Source of the DNA: Chlorokybus atmophyticus | Lineage: Eukaryota; Streptophyta; Chlorokybophyceae; Chlorokybales; Chlorokybaceae | Direction of reading: 5' to 3' | Assembly (NCBI GenBank): GCA_009103225.1 | Contig: RHPI01003389.1 | Span: forward strand, 888,468 to 952,467 | DNA: 64,000 nucleotides | Part shown: in pieces, positions 47,477-63,161 of the stretch | How the letters are laid out: each line of letters opens with the position of its first letter | How positions within the stretch are numbered: position 1 is the first letter of the stretch | Position numbers and translations under genes: made by a program | The notes under the pieces: model-generated | What the model saw: only the letters and a program-made list of their open reading frames with translations | Database searches by the model: none | Told to the model about the DNA's origin: nothing

Positions 47477-50400
47477 CTACCGACCAAACCAACCACGCCT
47501 TGCATTGGTGTCTCCTGCAGCTTCCCCATTCATGAGACGGTCCAGCACGATGTTCAAGTCAACTGACTGGCCATTCTCCGTCAGCTTGCGCACGACAGCA
47601 CGGACCTGATCTTTAGAGAAGCCCATCGCCGCAACATCATCGATGACCTGTCCACAGGCAGCTGTTGTGGAAAACGCACACGCACATGTGCACGCAACAA
47701 CAACACTTACAACACCACCGTCGCAACTGTCATCACGTGACCATAAAACATAAAGCAGTGTGGCGATGATGCAGGCAGTGTGCAAATACCAAACACCATC
47801 CTGCAACCTGTACCTTGTCAACGGGCACGCGGCTTGTGGACAGCTGTGTTGGCCCACCAGACAACGGGGCGCTCTGCGCGGGGGCCGGCGTGGCAACCTG
47901 GTGGGCATGCAGGGGCGGGGCCGGCATCGCCTGCCGCAGCGGGAACGCCGTGGGGATTGCTTGCTGCGGCGGTGGCGGCGCGGGCGGGGCCACCGGCGCG
48001 TACTGGAACGACGGGCCTTGGCCGTACTGCGAGCCTGGCGCCGGGCCGGGAGGACCCATCTGCGGCGCCATGTGGGGTGCGTTGGAGTCGTACATCTGCG
48101 GCGCCTGTCAGATCGAGCAAGGTTGAAAACGATATTCACACATACACATAACAACCAAAGAAACTACACGTCACCCATCGTTGCGGTTATTTTTTGTGCT
48201 ATGCAGTCATAATTTCACAACAACACGGCAACAGTCACAATGACCATACACGATCATAGCAACAACGCGACAAAGCAGACAACCAATACCCCTGTGGTGA
48301 CCAGACCCCATCTGTGCGCTTACCTGTGGTGGTGGCACATTGTACTGAGGCGGCCCCGCATGCGGATGTCCAGCAGGCGGGCCATAATGAGACTGCACAA
48401 ACCATTATTAGCACGCGAGCAGATCACACGGACGGCCGCATCCCAAGGCACCATGCAAACAAGTGTGGTCATGTGCCTTGTGCTGGTTCAAGTGTTCAGG
48501 AACACTACATGCGACGTAGCATGGGCAGGTACTTGTATGCTTACCTGTGGAGGGGTTGGTGGAGGTGGCTGCATTTGCGGGGGCGGCCCCTGATAGTGCT
48601 GCTCCTGCATAGGATGCTGCATGTGGCTGGGTGCCTGATAATGTGTGTCCTGCAACAAAACAGGACATTAATACCAAACTCCCTGGCCACATGAAACTCA
48701 AAGGTTGCGATAGCATGCAAACAGCTCTACTTCACACCAAATGGCCTCTAATGTCATCTGCAACATGCACACAATACACATCGCACACATAGTACTAACA
48801 ACACCAATCCACCAAGACTCGGGGAGGCAGTTGGGGAGGCAAGCAATGACGTACCTGTCGAGGAGGGCCGTAAGGCAACTGCGGCTGCTGCTGCTGCTGC
48901 TGTGGTGGCGGCAGCGCAAGTGGCTGCTGCTGCGGAGGAGGCGGCGTGGGAGGAGGCACCTGCGAAGGTTGCTGCTGCTGCTGCTGTTGCGGAGGAAGGG
49001 AGTAGCTGGACTGCTGAGTGGGCTGCACACCAAAACCAAGTAATTAGAGTTGGCCTTTATCAATCACCTGGCAAACTCATTGCAGGTCGCACACCTCCAG
49101 TGGTGTTGGCTCCCGCTGAGCAGGCGGAGCTGGCGGTGGTGGAGCCTGCGGAGCCTGTGGAGTCTCTGGCCTAGGAATTACGCTCAGTGACGACGCCTTT
49201 GCAAGCTCCGCCTGCGTCTCCGCCAGCTCCTGTTTGTCGCGAAGCAACTGCACGCCGCGCTGCACCTGCTCAGAGAGACAACGCTCAAAATACAAAACAT
49301 GTTCACACATGTATGGCATGTACGGTATAACATGCTGTACACTTGGTGTAGCGGCTGATATGATGTTGCAATCATGATTATGGAAATGTTGGTGATGACA
49401 TTGATGGTGATTAGCACCTCGCGCAGGGTGTTTTCCAGTACTCGCAGGCGCGCATCTTTCTCATTGAAGGCCTCTTCCATAGTAGTGCACAGCACTTTAA
49501 CCGACTCTGTAATGTGCTCATTGCTCTTCTCAAGTCGGTCCATGCGCGCGTGCACCTCGGTCATCGCGGCAAGCACTTGCTCCGTGTACTTCTTCATGGT
49601 CAGCTCCACAGCAACCTGCTTGCATGCATGTCAAGTTGGAAGCGAAGTTGCATGTAAAAATTCAACCAAGGCACAGCGTGCACATTTGCATACCAGCAGC
49701 AGGTTCGCACAGCTGTTCACACACACTACAGAGAAGTACATGTCATTACCTGTGTAGCACGGTCATAATCTCCACGCTCGTCTCTGCTCTGAGCATCGCG
49801 TGTTGGCCGCTGTGCATGGCATTGAGAAATGAGTGCGCTCTCCTGGATGTTAATTGAAGGCTGATGAACTCGCACAGGATCCAACACAACTCGCAGGCGT
49901 AAATATCTACATATGCACGACTCATACCCCTGCGTGCGTAACATTCCAGAAACTCCAGCAAATTGACTGTGACTGATGACCACACATGTTACAATGTAGC
50001 CATGCACTCTGAGGTTGAATGCAGCCAATTGTGTACAACGAGACCGACAACACACTGTCAACATCACTTACACAACTGACTGTGCAATGAGTGTGCCCAA
50101 TGCTCCGTTACATGTAATCAGTCCCAAAGCAACCAACAGTCGCTGGTCACGGTGGCAACAGCTTGTTGGGACGTGCACGAGCCTAAGCCACACACCAGGT
50201 CGATCAACAACCTTCCTGCCGAAGAAAAGGCAATTTGGGACTGATGTGTTGTCATCCTCACCATCGTCTCTGCTGCTTGAGCGGGCTCGTTGTTGTGATG
50301 GCTGCTGAGGTCCTTCTCCTTGCCGTTGTCGCCGGGGAAGCTTGCCCGCCTCGGCGCCGGCGGGATGAAATCGTAGCTGGGAGCTATGACGGCGTCCTCG

Positions 50401-50531
50401 GCGAGCGGCGCAGGGGCAGTACTGCCGCCCACACCGACGACACCCAGACCGACACCACCGCCTCCCGCCAACGACGCCTTGCCTGCTGCGGGAGGCTTCA
50501 GCAGGTCGTAGAACGGCTCCTGCGCCGACAT
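47477..50531 (-). CDS. DUF1421 protein: coiled coil, Pro/Gln-rich region, C-terminal UBA-like domain
   Basis: Nine exons on the minus strand, all phase 0: 50531-50262, 49809-49750, 49615-49418, 49265-49095, 49022-48855, 48649-48545, 48392-48324, 48104-47814, 47647-47477; 500 residues. Residues about 95-195 form a coiled coil (VELTMKKYTEQVL, ARMDRLEKSNEHI, then VQRGVQLLRDKQELAETQAELAK). The VQILRDKQELA-type motif is the signature of the plant DUF1421 family. A long Pro/Gln-rich low-complexity region (about 210-440) follows. The end, IDDVAAMGFSKDQVRAVVRKL to NIVLDRLMN, is UBA-like, with the MGF loop. The family is probably ubiquitin-binding and condensate-prone, but its function is not firmly known to me. 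That every exon is a multiple of three makes exon skipping frame-neutral. Confidence 0.87.
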
Positions 50532-51366
50532 GGCCAGGCAAGGCGCTCTTCCGCACACAGGGAGATAGCTGGCAATTCTCTTTCCCTTACGCCCAACACG
50601 CCGCCGCCGATGACAACCACGACGATGTCAACAACAACCTCGCCAGCAAGCTTGCTGAGACACAACTGCTGCTAATTGGCACGTTGGTAGGTTAGCCTAA
50701 CCGCGTGGATGTGCCGCAACAAGCCCGTTAGTCTACCCGCCGCATTTGGGTTCAAATGTTTAAACTAGCAAAGCAGGCTGTGCTTGCTTGCTTGCTGCGG
50801 TAGCGGTGGTGGCGGCGGCGTAAGCGGTGTAGTATACCCGGGTGGATCCGGGTGGCTGTATGTTTCGGTTGCGTGTGTAGGCCTACGTGTGCGTGTCGTG
50901 AGCAACGGAGCAAGGCGAGTGGCAGTGTTACAGTACGCTGACGTCAGTTACTTCTCAACGCTGTGATATCAATCTGTTACAACTGGCACAAGTACATGTT
51001 GTTTCTTCTTTACTCTGTGATGCCTTCTCGTCTGGTCAATGTGGAAAAGGTATCACATGTAACTGAGCTGCAGCTACATGCAGACTGAAGCCTGAACTCA
51101 GTGGCGCACTCTGCTGCACTTTGCCATTGCACTGGCTAAGAGCATACCACTGTGAGCGCTCGCTACCATTGGGCAACACTTGGTGCCTCGGAGGCATACG
51201 CGAGCTGTTTGACTGTTCGAGTAACCGGTCAAAGCAGTATCAGGTAATAGCATGCGTGTAATCAATTCAGCCGCAGTTTGCTCCCTGTGCTGAAAGCATA
51301 CACATGAAAGGGAGCTTTTGTAACCGCGCGCTCGCTTCTGTAGAGACAATTTAGCTGTGGACCACA
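50532..51366. promoter_or_regulatory. Divergent region between DUF1421 and RAD54B-like genes
   Basis: 835 bases between start codons, containing both promoters. A near-palindrome GGTTAGCCTAACC is at 50691-50703. No coding signal. Confidence 0.45.
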
Positions 51367-54300
51367 ATGCCACAAGTAGACGCGAACATGACGGACGCTG
51401 TGGAGGAGGAAGGCGCTCCGCACAGGCTGCCTTTGCAACCTCTGCCTCAAGTACGCAACAGTGCAGCTCTCGCAACCGTCGCAGCAAATAAGCCATTCAA
51501 GTCTCCCGTCGTGGCTGCGGTAAAACAATCACATCTGCTTTGGTATATGTGATGGACAACAAACTGGTGTTCAGTTTTGTTTTAAGCTTTAGCTGTACTA
51601 CTCATTGGGCGCATGGGTGAGTGCGTGTAATTGCACCTGCACATGCGTGCATGCTCGTGCTCGTGAGCGTGTTGCTGTGCCGCCCTTCATGCGCTTACAC
51701 CTCCAACACAGGGCACAGCGCCAGCAGCAAAGCGCTTCATAGCCCCGAAGCCTGCTGCCACTACAATCAACCCACCGTCCACAGTTTACTTAAAGCAGCA
51801 GACTGCCATCAATGGAGATGATGACAATGGCAAACAGGCAGCCACAGCCTTACAATACTACACGGTGCTGTACCGGAAAAGATCTAACCGCAAGCATAAA
51901 GGCCCCTACCAAGTGAGTTGTTTGACTGTCACGCGTGCATTGCTGGAATACTGCCTGTTTGGGTCAGCTGTGGACAAGTGCAAAGTATTTGCATGCAGGA
52001 TGGGGTTCTGATTGTGCAAGGGCGGTCTTGCACACTTGAAAGCTCGGTGAGTGAAGGATTGAACAGCATAGAAATGTATAAATATGCTGAGTTAATAAGC
52101 TTTATCGTTTTGGTTGTTGATTGGGTCAGGAGGGAAAGAAGGTGTCGAAAGCAAGCGTCAGCGGCTGCAGCAACATGCCTGAAGGGGCTACACTTGAGGC
52201 AAGTTGCAGTCAACTTCGTCATCAATAATACTATCACCACCACCACATTGTCATTGTCACAGCTTGATTGTTAATCTGCAGGTGGGAGTGTATGAGTTGG
52301 AGGTCTGCTCAACAGCAACAGCAGAGGCATATCACGCCGGTACAATCTACCGTTGTGCACCGGCATCGACAGCGTCTTCTGTTGCCGCGCCTGTTGGTGA
52401 GCGTGTTGACAGAGCTTGTTGAGACAAGCACGTTGGCAAGTTGGCACTGCTGGTATGTGTGGCGCTTGCTAAGTAGAGGCTTCTCTTGTGTCAGGACCAG
52501 CGAAAGGATTCAGGCCTGTTACAGCAGGCGTGTCCATATCAAGGTCTCCTTCAACAATAGACATGAACATGAATATGACTTTGCGCTCTGCCTGTTGAGA
52601 CACTTATTGCTAGTATCATGCATCACAGGGGACCAGTGCAAAACAAGAACATGGCGTTGGGAAAGGTTTGCTCTCAGCATTCGCTGTCCTGCCTCAGTGC
52701 TTATGCGACTATCATGGTGTGATGTGTGTGAAACCACTCACGGCCTCTTGTCCAGGATGCAATTGTGCTGAATGCAAGCCGGACAGTTGGAGATGCTGCG
52801 GAGGTACCTGTCGTCATTGATCAGGTAAGTTGCAGGCACACAGTAACAGCATGCACCAATGAACGCATTGGAATCGTCCACTTCTTGTCCTCGAAGACAT
52901 GCAGGCAATCAATTCTGCAGCACAATCTGATTTTGTTTTTCCCTGTTTCAAGCAGATCTTGTGCACTGCGTTGTTCCTGAGATTTGTGTTGCTCAGTACA
53001 TAGGAGCGAAGTTGCGGCCCCACCAGATTGAGGGTGTCAAGTTCATGTACGACGCGGCAATGGGCGTTTCAAGTCCCGGCTACAGTGGCGGTCTGTTAGC
53101 GGTATGGACCTCACAACCTGCTGCTTGGATCTGATCTAAACAAGGGGCTTCAGCATGCATTTTTTCAAGCCTTAGAGCAAGAGGTACGCATAACATGCAG
53201 GCAGTACCCATCTGATATGATTAATCGCAGGATGCCATGGGACTTGGCAAAACCATTCAAGTGATTACTCTGTTGTGGACGTTGCTGAAACAGGTTAGCA
53301 CACACAATCTTGCATACTAGCCTGGCAAAGTGCCATCATTGCTGATATACAATATACAGAAGTAGAACAGAGGTACATACGTACATCACAATAACAAAGC
53401 TATTCACAGGGCCCGCAAGGCAAACCAGTTGTGCAAGCAGCCGTTGTGGTTTGCCCCTCGTCGTTGGTGCAGAACTGGCAGAATGAGGTAAGTAGCGACT
53501 GCTTCAGTCTCTCATCAGTGTAAGCGGTTGACCGGTGTGTCTCGTGTCTCTCAGGTCAACAAGTGGCTTGGGGTTGAGAGGCTTCGCGCTCTTGCTGTGC
53601 ATGCCGGAACCACCAGTGCTGAGGTCCCGTGCCCTGTGCACAACTTGTGTTTGGATTGTGACGTGCGTGTACCAAAGTGGACCTGAGATCTTGTGCACTT
53701 GTGCAGGCCAAGAGCACATGTCAGGACTTTGTTCGCGGGACCATCTGGCCGCTGCTCATCATCTCATACGAGCTTCTGAGAAAGCATGCGACCACTATTG
53801 CTGCCGCTAAACCCGGAATATTAGTATGCGATGAGGGTCACCGGTTGAAGAACAGGTCAGTACCCCTCCAATGCATCCATGCATAGTATGATAACTGCAG
53901 ACCTCTTACTTGCTGTCTTCGTGTGCAGCCTTGGCAACAAAACCATCAGCGCCCTGCTGTCGTTGCAATGCCCAAGACGACTCATTCTGGTAATGCCATG
54001 TGTGCTCCTACTCATGCATCCATTGTAAAAAGCCTTTCGACACTCACAGTGCTGTCTTTGTTACGCTTGATCGAGCAGTCAGGCACACCCGTGCAGAACG
54101 ACCTGGAAGAGTTCTTCAGCATGGTATGTTGGGTCCGCTCCACCTTGCAACTTAGAATATGCTTTCACTTGAGGCTGTGCCTGTTATGACGTGTAGGTGG
54201 ACTTTGTCAACCCAGACATACTTGGACCCTTACCCGCATTCAGAAAGGTCTACGCAGAGCCCATCTTGCGCAGTCGAGATCGTACAGCAACGTATGATGT

Positions 54301-56365
54301 GTCAACTGTACACAATTGGTGGCATGCTTTTTTTTGGACACATCTGCTGTGGGTTTTGAATACGTGTTTACGCACAGTGCTTGCGTGTACATGAAGCTCA
54401 GATAGATGCATTGCAGTCACACCGAACGCGAGCTGGGAGAGGCCAGAGCGCAGGAGCTCAAGAGGAGAACATCGCAGTTCTTTCTGCGGCGCACAGCTGA
54501 AGTCAACGCCGCTTACCTTCCACCGAAGCAAGAGTAAGATTGCCGTGTGCCCTGACTGATGTACGCATGCACGCACGTGCTGGCCAACATGTGTGTGTAG
54601 CCACTGACTTCTGTTACCTCTCTTGCAGGCTTGTTGTATTTTGTCAGCTGAGCGACCTGCAAAAGACTCTTTATCTGGAGTCTGTGAAATCTCAGGTAAG
54701 ATCTACTGTTGCGCAGACCGCATCAAGGGCCTAACTGAACCATTGCATGCAGACTGTCAGCTCCATGTTGATGGGTTCTGCCTCCAACCCCTTGGTGGCC
54801 ATTGGTCATCTGCGCAAGCTGTGCAACCACCCTGACCTGGTGCACAGCAACAACCAGGGCAAAGCTAAGAAGTCAAAGAACAAAGACAACAACAATGATG
54901 AGGACATCTTCGGTGGCCCTGGCAGCAGCTCCGATGCAGCCAGCATCTCTGCCACAATTGCTCACTGCTTCCCAGCAGGGTGAGAGCTTTAACGTGCAAC
55001 ACGCGCGTCTGTTACTTGACGGAAATATCGTGTGAGGTGAAGGACAGGAGTCCAACACTGCATGCAATGCAGGTACCAATTCGGATCCAGCAGCCCTGAG
55101 TGTTGGTCCGGCAAGCTCGATTGTTTAGCTGAGCTGCTACAAGCAACTGCTTCCACGACTGACCGTGTGGTGGTTGTCTCCAACTTCACACAAACTCTTG
55201 ACATCATTGAGGTTTGTTTTGAAGGCAACTGCGTAAGTCCACATATGTTACATTGACATTTCACTCTTGCAGGCAATGTGCACGGCTCGGGCTTGGAGCT
55301 ATGTTCGCTTGGATGGGACCACAGACGTCGCGTCACGGCAGTCGCTGGTGGACTCGTTCAACAGCAAGCACTCGCAACATTTTCTGTTCTTGCTGTCGTC
55401 AAAAGCTGGCGGAGCCGGCCTCAACTTGATTGGCGCTAACAGGTTTGTTTCCACCCGCAGTTGTTACAAATAGTACACGTCGTTTTACGTTTGCACCTAT
55501 GTATCAGGCTGGTGCTTTTTGATCCAGACTGGAATCCTGCTATGGACCAACAGGTTGGCAGCAAACACTGCTGAGACTACGCTCATGCAAACATAAAGAC
55601 CACATGCAAACACTGTATACTGCATGCAATATGAGTATGTATGTCCTTCTTCAACAGGCAATGGCCAGGGTCTGGCGTGACGGGCAGGCCAAGCCTGTTG
55701 TCATTTACCGTTTTCTCGCCACGGGCAGGTATGCAATCGTCTCTGGCACTCGCACTGATTTGTCACTGCACGCTATGACGTTGCTTGCCAGACACGCTTC
55801 TACAGTGTGTTTTATGTCTGTCTCACAACTGCTTCAATATATCAACACCGTACAAAGAGTTGTGTTGGTTGCACAGAATGGTGCGTAAGTTGCAACATGC
55901 CTCCAGCACTAACAGCAATGCGCTATTGTGGAAACAACTTGTCAACTTGTTGATGCAGCATTGAAGAGAAGATCTTTCAAAGACAGATCTTGAAGAGCCA
56001 GATTGCGGCCACCATGGGCGCCTCAGGTGGGGAGTCCACCTCCAAGGGCGCTCAGTTCTCACAGGAAGAGCTGAGAGAGTTGTTCACGCTTCGCACCGTG
56101 AGTGGTTTCAGGTTGCTTGTTGTTAAACAAACACACTTATGCAACACATCACCTTACGGGATTCATGGCGCAACATGTGCAGAACACGAGATGTGACACG
56201 CATGAGTTGCTGAAAACCAGCAAGTTGGGCAAGTGGGAAGATTGTTCGGGCTCGGTGCAAGATGAACCGCTTCAAGCGGCCATTGCTGCTGGCGGCGTAA
56301 CATTCGTGTGCATTGCTCTTGACAGCACGGCAGCATGCGCTGACGACATAACAATGCAGGGATGA
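51367..56365 (+). CDS. RAD54B: RAD54B/RDH54-like SNF2-family recombination ATPase
   Basis: Twenty-five exons: 51367-51519, 51712-51912, 51999-52046, 52130-52198, 52282-52396, 52495-52543, 52629-52665, 52756-52824, 52997-53101, 53231-53293, 53410-53487, 53555-53623, 53707-53855, 53929-53989, 54079-54123, 54197-54291, 54417-54533, 54629-54695, 54753-54979, 55073-55211, 55273-55442, 55508-55553, 55658-55728, 55959-56097, 56183-56365; 854 residues. A dsDNA translocase that works with Rad51/Dmc1 in homologous recombination. The N-terminal domain (LQYYTVLYRKRSNRKHK, GVLIVQGRSCTLES) matches the RAD54B/Rdh54 class rather than RAD54. Helicase motifs: I DAMGLGKT, II DEGHRLKN, III GTPVQND, IV-V VVVVSNFTQTLD and SSKAGGAGLNLIGANR, VI QAMARVWRDGQ. 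The C-terminus (CDTHELL, then LQAAIAAGGVTFVC) fits RAD54 proteins. Intron 4 has a GC donor at 52199; the exon 12 donor is GTCCCG. Confidence 0.9.
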
Positions 56366-57411
56366 CTTTTTCGTGGGTGCTTGCACAACGTGACTGGTGC
56401 AGTACGTGTTTGGTGCTCGCACATGTGCGCAAATGGACCTGTTAAACAACAGCAATTGATCCCCTTTCACAGCGCACTTTGTCTGCAGCAACTGTATGTT
56501 ATACTGCTGTTGTAGCACACACAGTGCAAGTCATACACAGAACTGGAACTTGCATCACGGGGCCGTGAATCTCATCAGGTGAGGTGTTGTGGTTCACAAT
56601 AAAAACTGTGGTACACAACTGAGTAGAGCTGGTAAAAGCAGACACTAAGCAGGACATATAGCCATTCCACTCAAATCCCGCACTAACAGATAACATTGGT
56701 GGCATCGCACAAGGATAATTCCGTTGTGCATTTCACGTTGGCTCTCCTATAGAGCTGCACCACGGAGGGTATATCAATCACATCCCAACCAAACATCACA
56801 CATTTACTCTAACTAAGTATGCATTGTCACGCACAAACCCACCAGCAGGCATGAGCATTTCAACGCGCACAACACCCTGCTGATGAGGTCACATTGTGTT
56901 GTACCACGTCAACATACGCATCTCAATGGCCCAAAGTGGCAATGAACAATCAATAATTGCCAGCATGACAGGCTCAACAATACAACAACAATGATGGCAG
57001 TGTCACGGCATGCAACGCACAGAACAACAAGCGCATACATAAGCCATTACTTTACCAGCTACAGCGACAACTACAGTAACGTGCGACTAATGTGTACTCT
57101 AGGCATGCGATGCAGACTACAACACTCTGCGCGCGATCGGAAGCGTGTCTGCTGCCAAGAAAGTGCCGCGTGCTCTACGCTCTACGTCTTGGCGGCCGCC
57201 AAGTGGAGGCACGAGTATAACTGAAGTGTAAAAACAAGATACCAGAAAACACGTACTATTCGGGTCTGCTCAATAGAACAACTGTGTACAACGGCCCTGG
57301 GTATATGCTAGGGGCCTAGTGCTGAAATCGAAGACATGCTACTGCTGCGCGAGGCTCTGCGCGGGGCAGAGCGTGCCAAGGAGGGAAGGTCAGAGCAGTG
57401 TCTGCTCTCTC
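56366..57411. other. Convergent intergenic region
   Basis: 1046 bases between the RAD54B-like and beta-amylase stop codons. Balanced composition, no motif or repeat recognised. Confidence 0.5.
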
Positions 57412-60277
<2,866 letters not shown>

Positions 60278-61105
60278 GGCCGCCGAGCACGCACCCAGGG
60301 GGCAAAAACCCCACGGCAACCACCAACTCGCCCCTCACCCAACAGACGATAGCTTTGAAATGCAACCCAACCCTACGCGTCCACCAAGGGCTAGCAGCCC
60401 TGCTGCTGGCGCCGCAGCCTGTTGCGGACCCTCACCCTTTGCAACAACATCGGCACGGCCCTCTGCAAATCCCAACGCTCCCACAGCTCCGATCCACAAG
60501 CGCCGTGCAGAAGAACCTCCACAACCTCCAGCCAGGCCAATACCCTCAACTCGCCCGCCCAACCCACCGTCCAAGGGCACAGAGCCCGCCCCAACCGGCA
60601 CACGGCAACCCTGGGCGCTGCCTCTGAGTGTCCACACCCCAGCTCACCCACCTCACGCTCCGCTCCACAACCTTCGGCTCCACGTCCAACGCCGCCGCCT
60701 CGTCCTCCACGTCCGCCGCCGCCGCCACCTCCTAGCGCCCGCACTCGTCCTCCTCAGTTAGGGCTTAGCGCTTTGCGCAAATGCGCCCGGCTAACCGCCG
60801 TTGCCCTCCCGCGACGCTCGAGGTACCAAAAACAAAAATTACGAAATAAAAAGAAGAAACAGTCATCAAAGCCTCTCGCGGCGGGAAGTCGGTCGGTTAA
60901 CCCGGTTAGGGCTTTCCACGCCGAGGAACCTCGCTTAGTATAAACGCGCTACGCCCATCCAATAAACATGGCCTTAACCTTGACCTGAAAGCTTGTCCCC
61001 GTCACATAGTCCAGATGGGCTTCGAAGCCCAGTTTGAGCTGGGCTTGTGCTTGCGTGGGCTGAATGGGTGAGGTTGACATTAGTTGAACCTCCCGCTTTG
61101 TGGCG

Positions 61106-61333
61106 TCAGCCTGACACCATGCCGACGTCAGGTTTGGGCGGAGGGGCGGCCTCGTACGGCATTATCGGCATCGTCCCAAGGATGAGGATGAAAACGGAGC
61201 GTAGATCTTTGTACCAACGATGTATCGTACATGTATTGTGCGAATACGATCGGCCCCGGCGTTTGGCAACCGCAGGTAGCGCCGCGATAAGCTCGACCAA
61301 GACAACAGATAACACAATAATCATAAAAATCAT
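61106..61333 (-). CDS. Possible small membrane protein, unrecognised
   Basis: 75 codons from an ATG at 61333. The frame opens with a strong hydrophobic helix (MIFMIIVLSVVLVELIAAL) and is preceded in frame by a basic segment (KRRPPRKPGGFRAK) that follows a possible TAG acceptor at about 61390. Codon usage looks natural. There is no known motif, and it could equally be chance or part of an old insertion. Confidence 0.2.
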   Translation of the reverse strand: MIFMIIVLSVVLVELIAALPAVAKRRGRSYSHNTCTIHRWYKDLRSVFILILGTMPIMPYEAAPPPKPDVGMVSG

Positions 61334-62462
61334 GAGCGTTTTGGCGCGGAATCCGCCGGGCTTGCGTGGCGGACGCCTTTTCGGCTCAGACTAGTAGACT
61401 GTACTGTGCATCATGCAGCGCGCGTGTTCGCTTGTCCTCAGTCAAATCCGGTCCAGAGGTTCCTTTTCTCTTTGAGTGTACCTGTTATCGTGATGCAGTT
61501 TAGACTGACCGCGTCTCGGTTTAGGGTCAGGTCAGGTGACTGATAGAGGGTGTGCATATAAGTACGTGTGCAAACCCCCAAAACTCCTTCCGCCTCCTCC
61601 CTCCGCCCCAATCTTCCGCCGTTGCTGACGTCAGATACGTGCCAAGATTGCTACACAATGCGGATGTGTACGACGACGCAATGCGGATGTGGCCGGAGCA
61701 AGTCGCCGCTTGTGTGATGACTGGAGCGCGGTCGCTGTGGTAGGCCGGGGTCACGCCGCCAAATGAATGTCACAACGTTCATCATCAATAAAGGTGCATC
61801 ACTCGTAGATTGAGGTGCATTGATCATCATCAGCTGTCAATGTGCATGCCGTTACCATGCTGTTACCGGTACTGCGACATAACCATTCTGATGCATACGC
61901 CATCATGTATCAAAGATCTTACGTGGCTAGCCAATGCGGCAGTTTCCTTACCACCGGTATCGCACAAGGTACGGTGTAATGACCTTCATGCCCTGGTGAA
62001 ATGTCACTTACATGCACATGGTTCGTAATGTACCACTGATCACTCATACCAGATGTACAACCAATATCAATATTATGTATGCATCATGAATATGTGGATG
62101 GCTTGCATCGATGCTTACATTGTATCGTTGAAAAATCGCATGCATTGGAGCTTGACAAACATCAATCGGAATGCGAATCAAATACAATCTGAAAAAATAT
62201 AGACAGTTTTATTGACGTATATGGGTCTATGCATTGCGCTTGCGGTTGTTTTATGCTGCGTAGCACACCTTGCACTTTGCATTGCGTATATTGCTATTGA
62301 AAAGCATGATATTTGTCATTATATTAGCTGTCAGCAAGCACATCAGTATGAATTTGAATATTACTCCTTCCGCTTTTGCCACGTCGCGTACACATGGGAT
62401 TAGTGCCTCGTGCCAGTATTAGCACGAGCAATTTGTACTTAGACCGGCCACTTGCAAACAGC

Positions 62463-62482
62463 TTGTGCCGGTACTGGCACAA
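62463..62482. repeat. Near-perfect 20-base palindrome
   Basis: TTGTGCCGGTACTGGCACAA differs from its own reverse complement at only two positions. Related GTGCC/GGCAC hairpins lie around it (for example 62409-62435). Confidence 0.8.
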
Positions 62483-62709
62483 AGTATGCCAGTTCTGATC
62501 TGTATATTATATGCATGTAATGGCACAAATGCTATGCCAGCAATGGCCTAGTATTAACAACACGTACCAACAATGGCACAAGCCCGGACCAAGTAGTTTA
62601 TGCGAGTATCAACAATCAAGTAAATTAATGCCATTATTAATTTTGAAATTTAAGACCTCAAGACTGGCATAATCTCGAGCTCAAGGGCTCTGCCGGGCTT
62701 AGACGGTAG

Positions 62710-63161
62710 TGTTGGGTCTAAGCCTTGCAAAAGAACTTTAGTCGAGAACCGGAAGACCCGGATAAACCGGATAAGCACTAACTTACTTGGCACTTATCGA
62801 ATAAGTAACGAGCGACTCAATCCTAATTGGTAATCTCGATTATTGTGTTGTAAGTGCTAACGAGTTACTCGTCTCAGTCAGCGCTTCAGCCAGCGAATCA
62901 AGTGCGTAAACTGGTTCAACCGACTCGGTTGGCACAATTACGCAGCAATTAGTAAGCAATGTGTAAGTCAGCTGATTAATATCTGAAAGCTTGTGAACAT
63001 ACAAGCTTACAAGCTTAATAGCTCAGTTATATGTAAGTTTCTCGCCCAAGTCACTGGCGGCAGTGTAGCTCATGTCACGACTTTGCATAAATTGTGATCG
63101 ACCCAACTCATGGTAGCGTCTTTTGCTACCATAGCCTAATGATCGGAGCTCACTTGCTACA
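62710..63161 (+). mobile_element. Putative 5' long terminal repeat of an LTR retrotransposon
   Basis: About 450 bases beginning TGTTGGG and ending TACA, that is TG...CA, placed immediately before a primer-binding site. The left boundary is chosen from the TGTTGGG start typical of plant LTRs and is not confirmed, because the second LTR is outside the window. The interior contains short direct repeats such as AAGCTTACAAGCTTAATAGCT near 63003-63023. Confidence 0.65.

Larger units (their letters stand above)
60278..62709. other. Gene-poor flank between beta-amylase and the LTR element
   Basis: 60278-60950 is C-rich on the plus strand and gives long Pro-rich or Gly-rich frames on opposite strands that look compositional. 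61000-61400 includes a small possible membrane-protein frame (listed separately). 61400-62400 is unremarkable. 62400-62640 holds several short hairpins built from GTGCC/GGCAC. Confidence 0.5.

Noticed and set aside
50735-50780. GGTTCAAATG resembling a tRNA T-loop
   Set aside because: No matching acceptor or anticodon arms could be folded around it.
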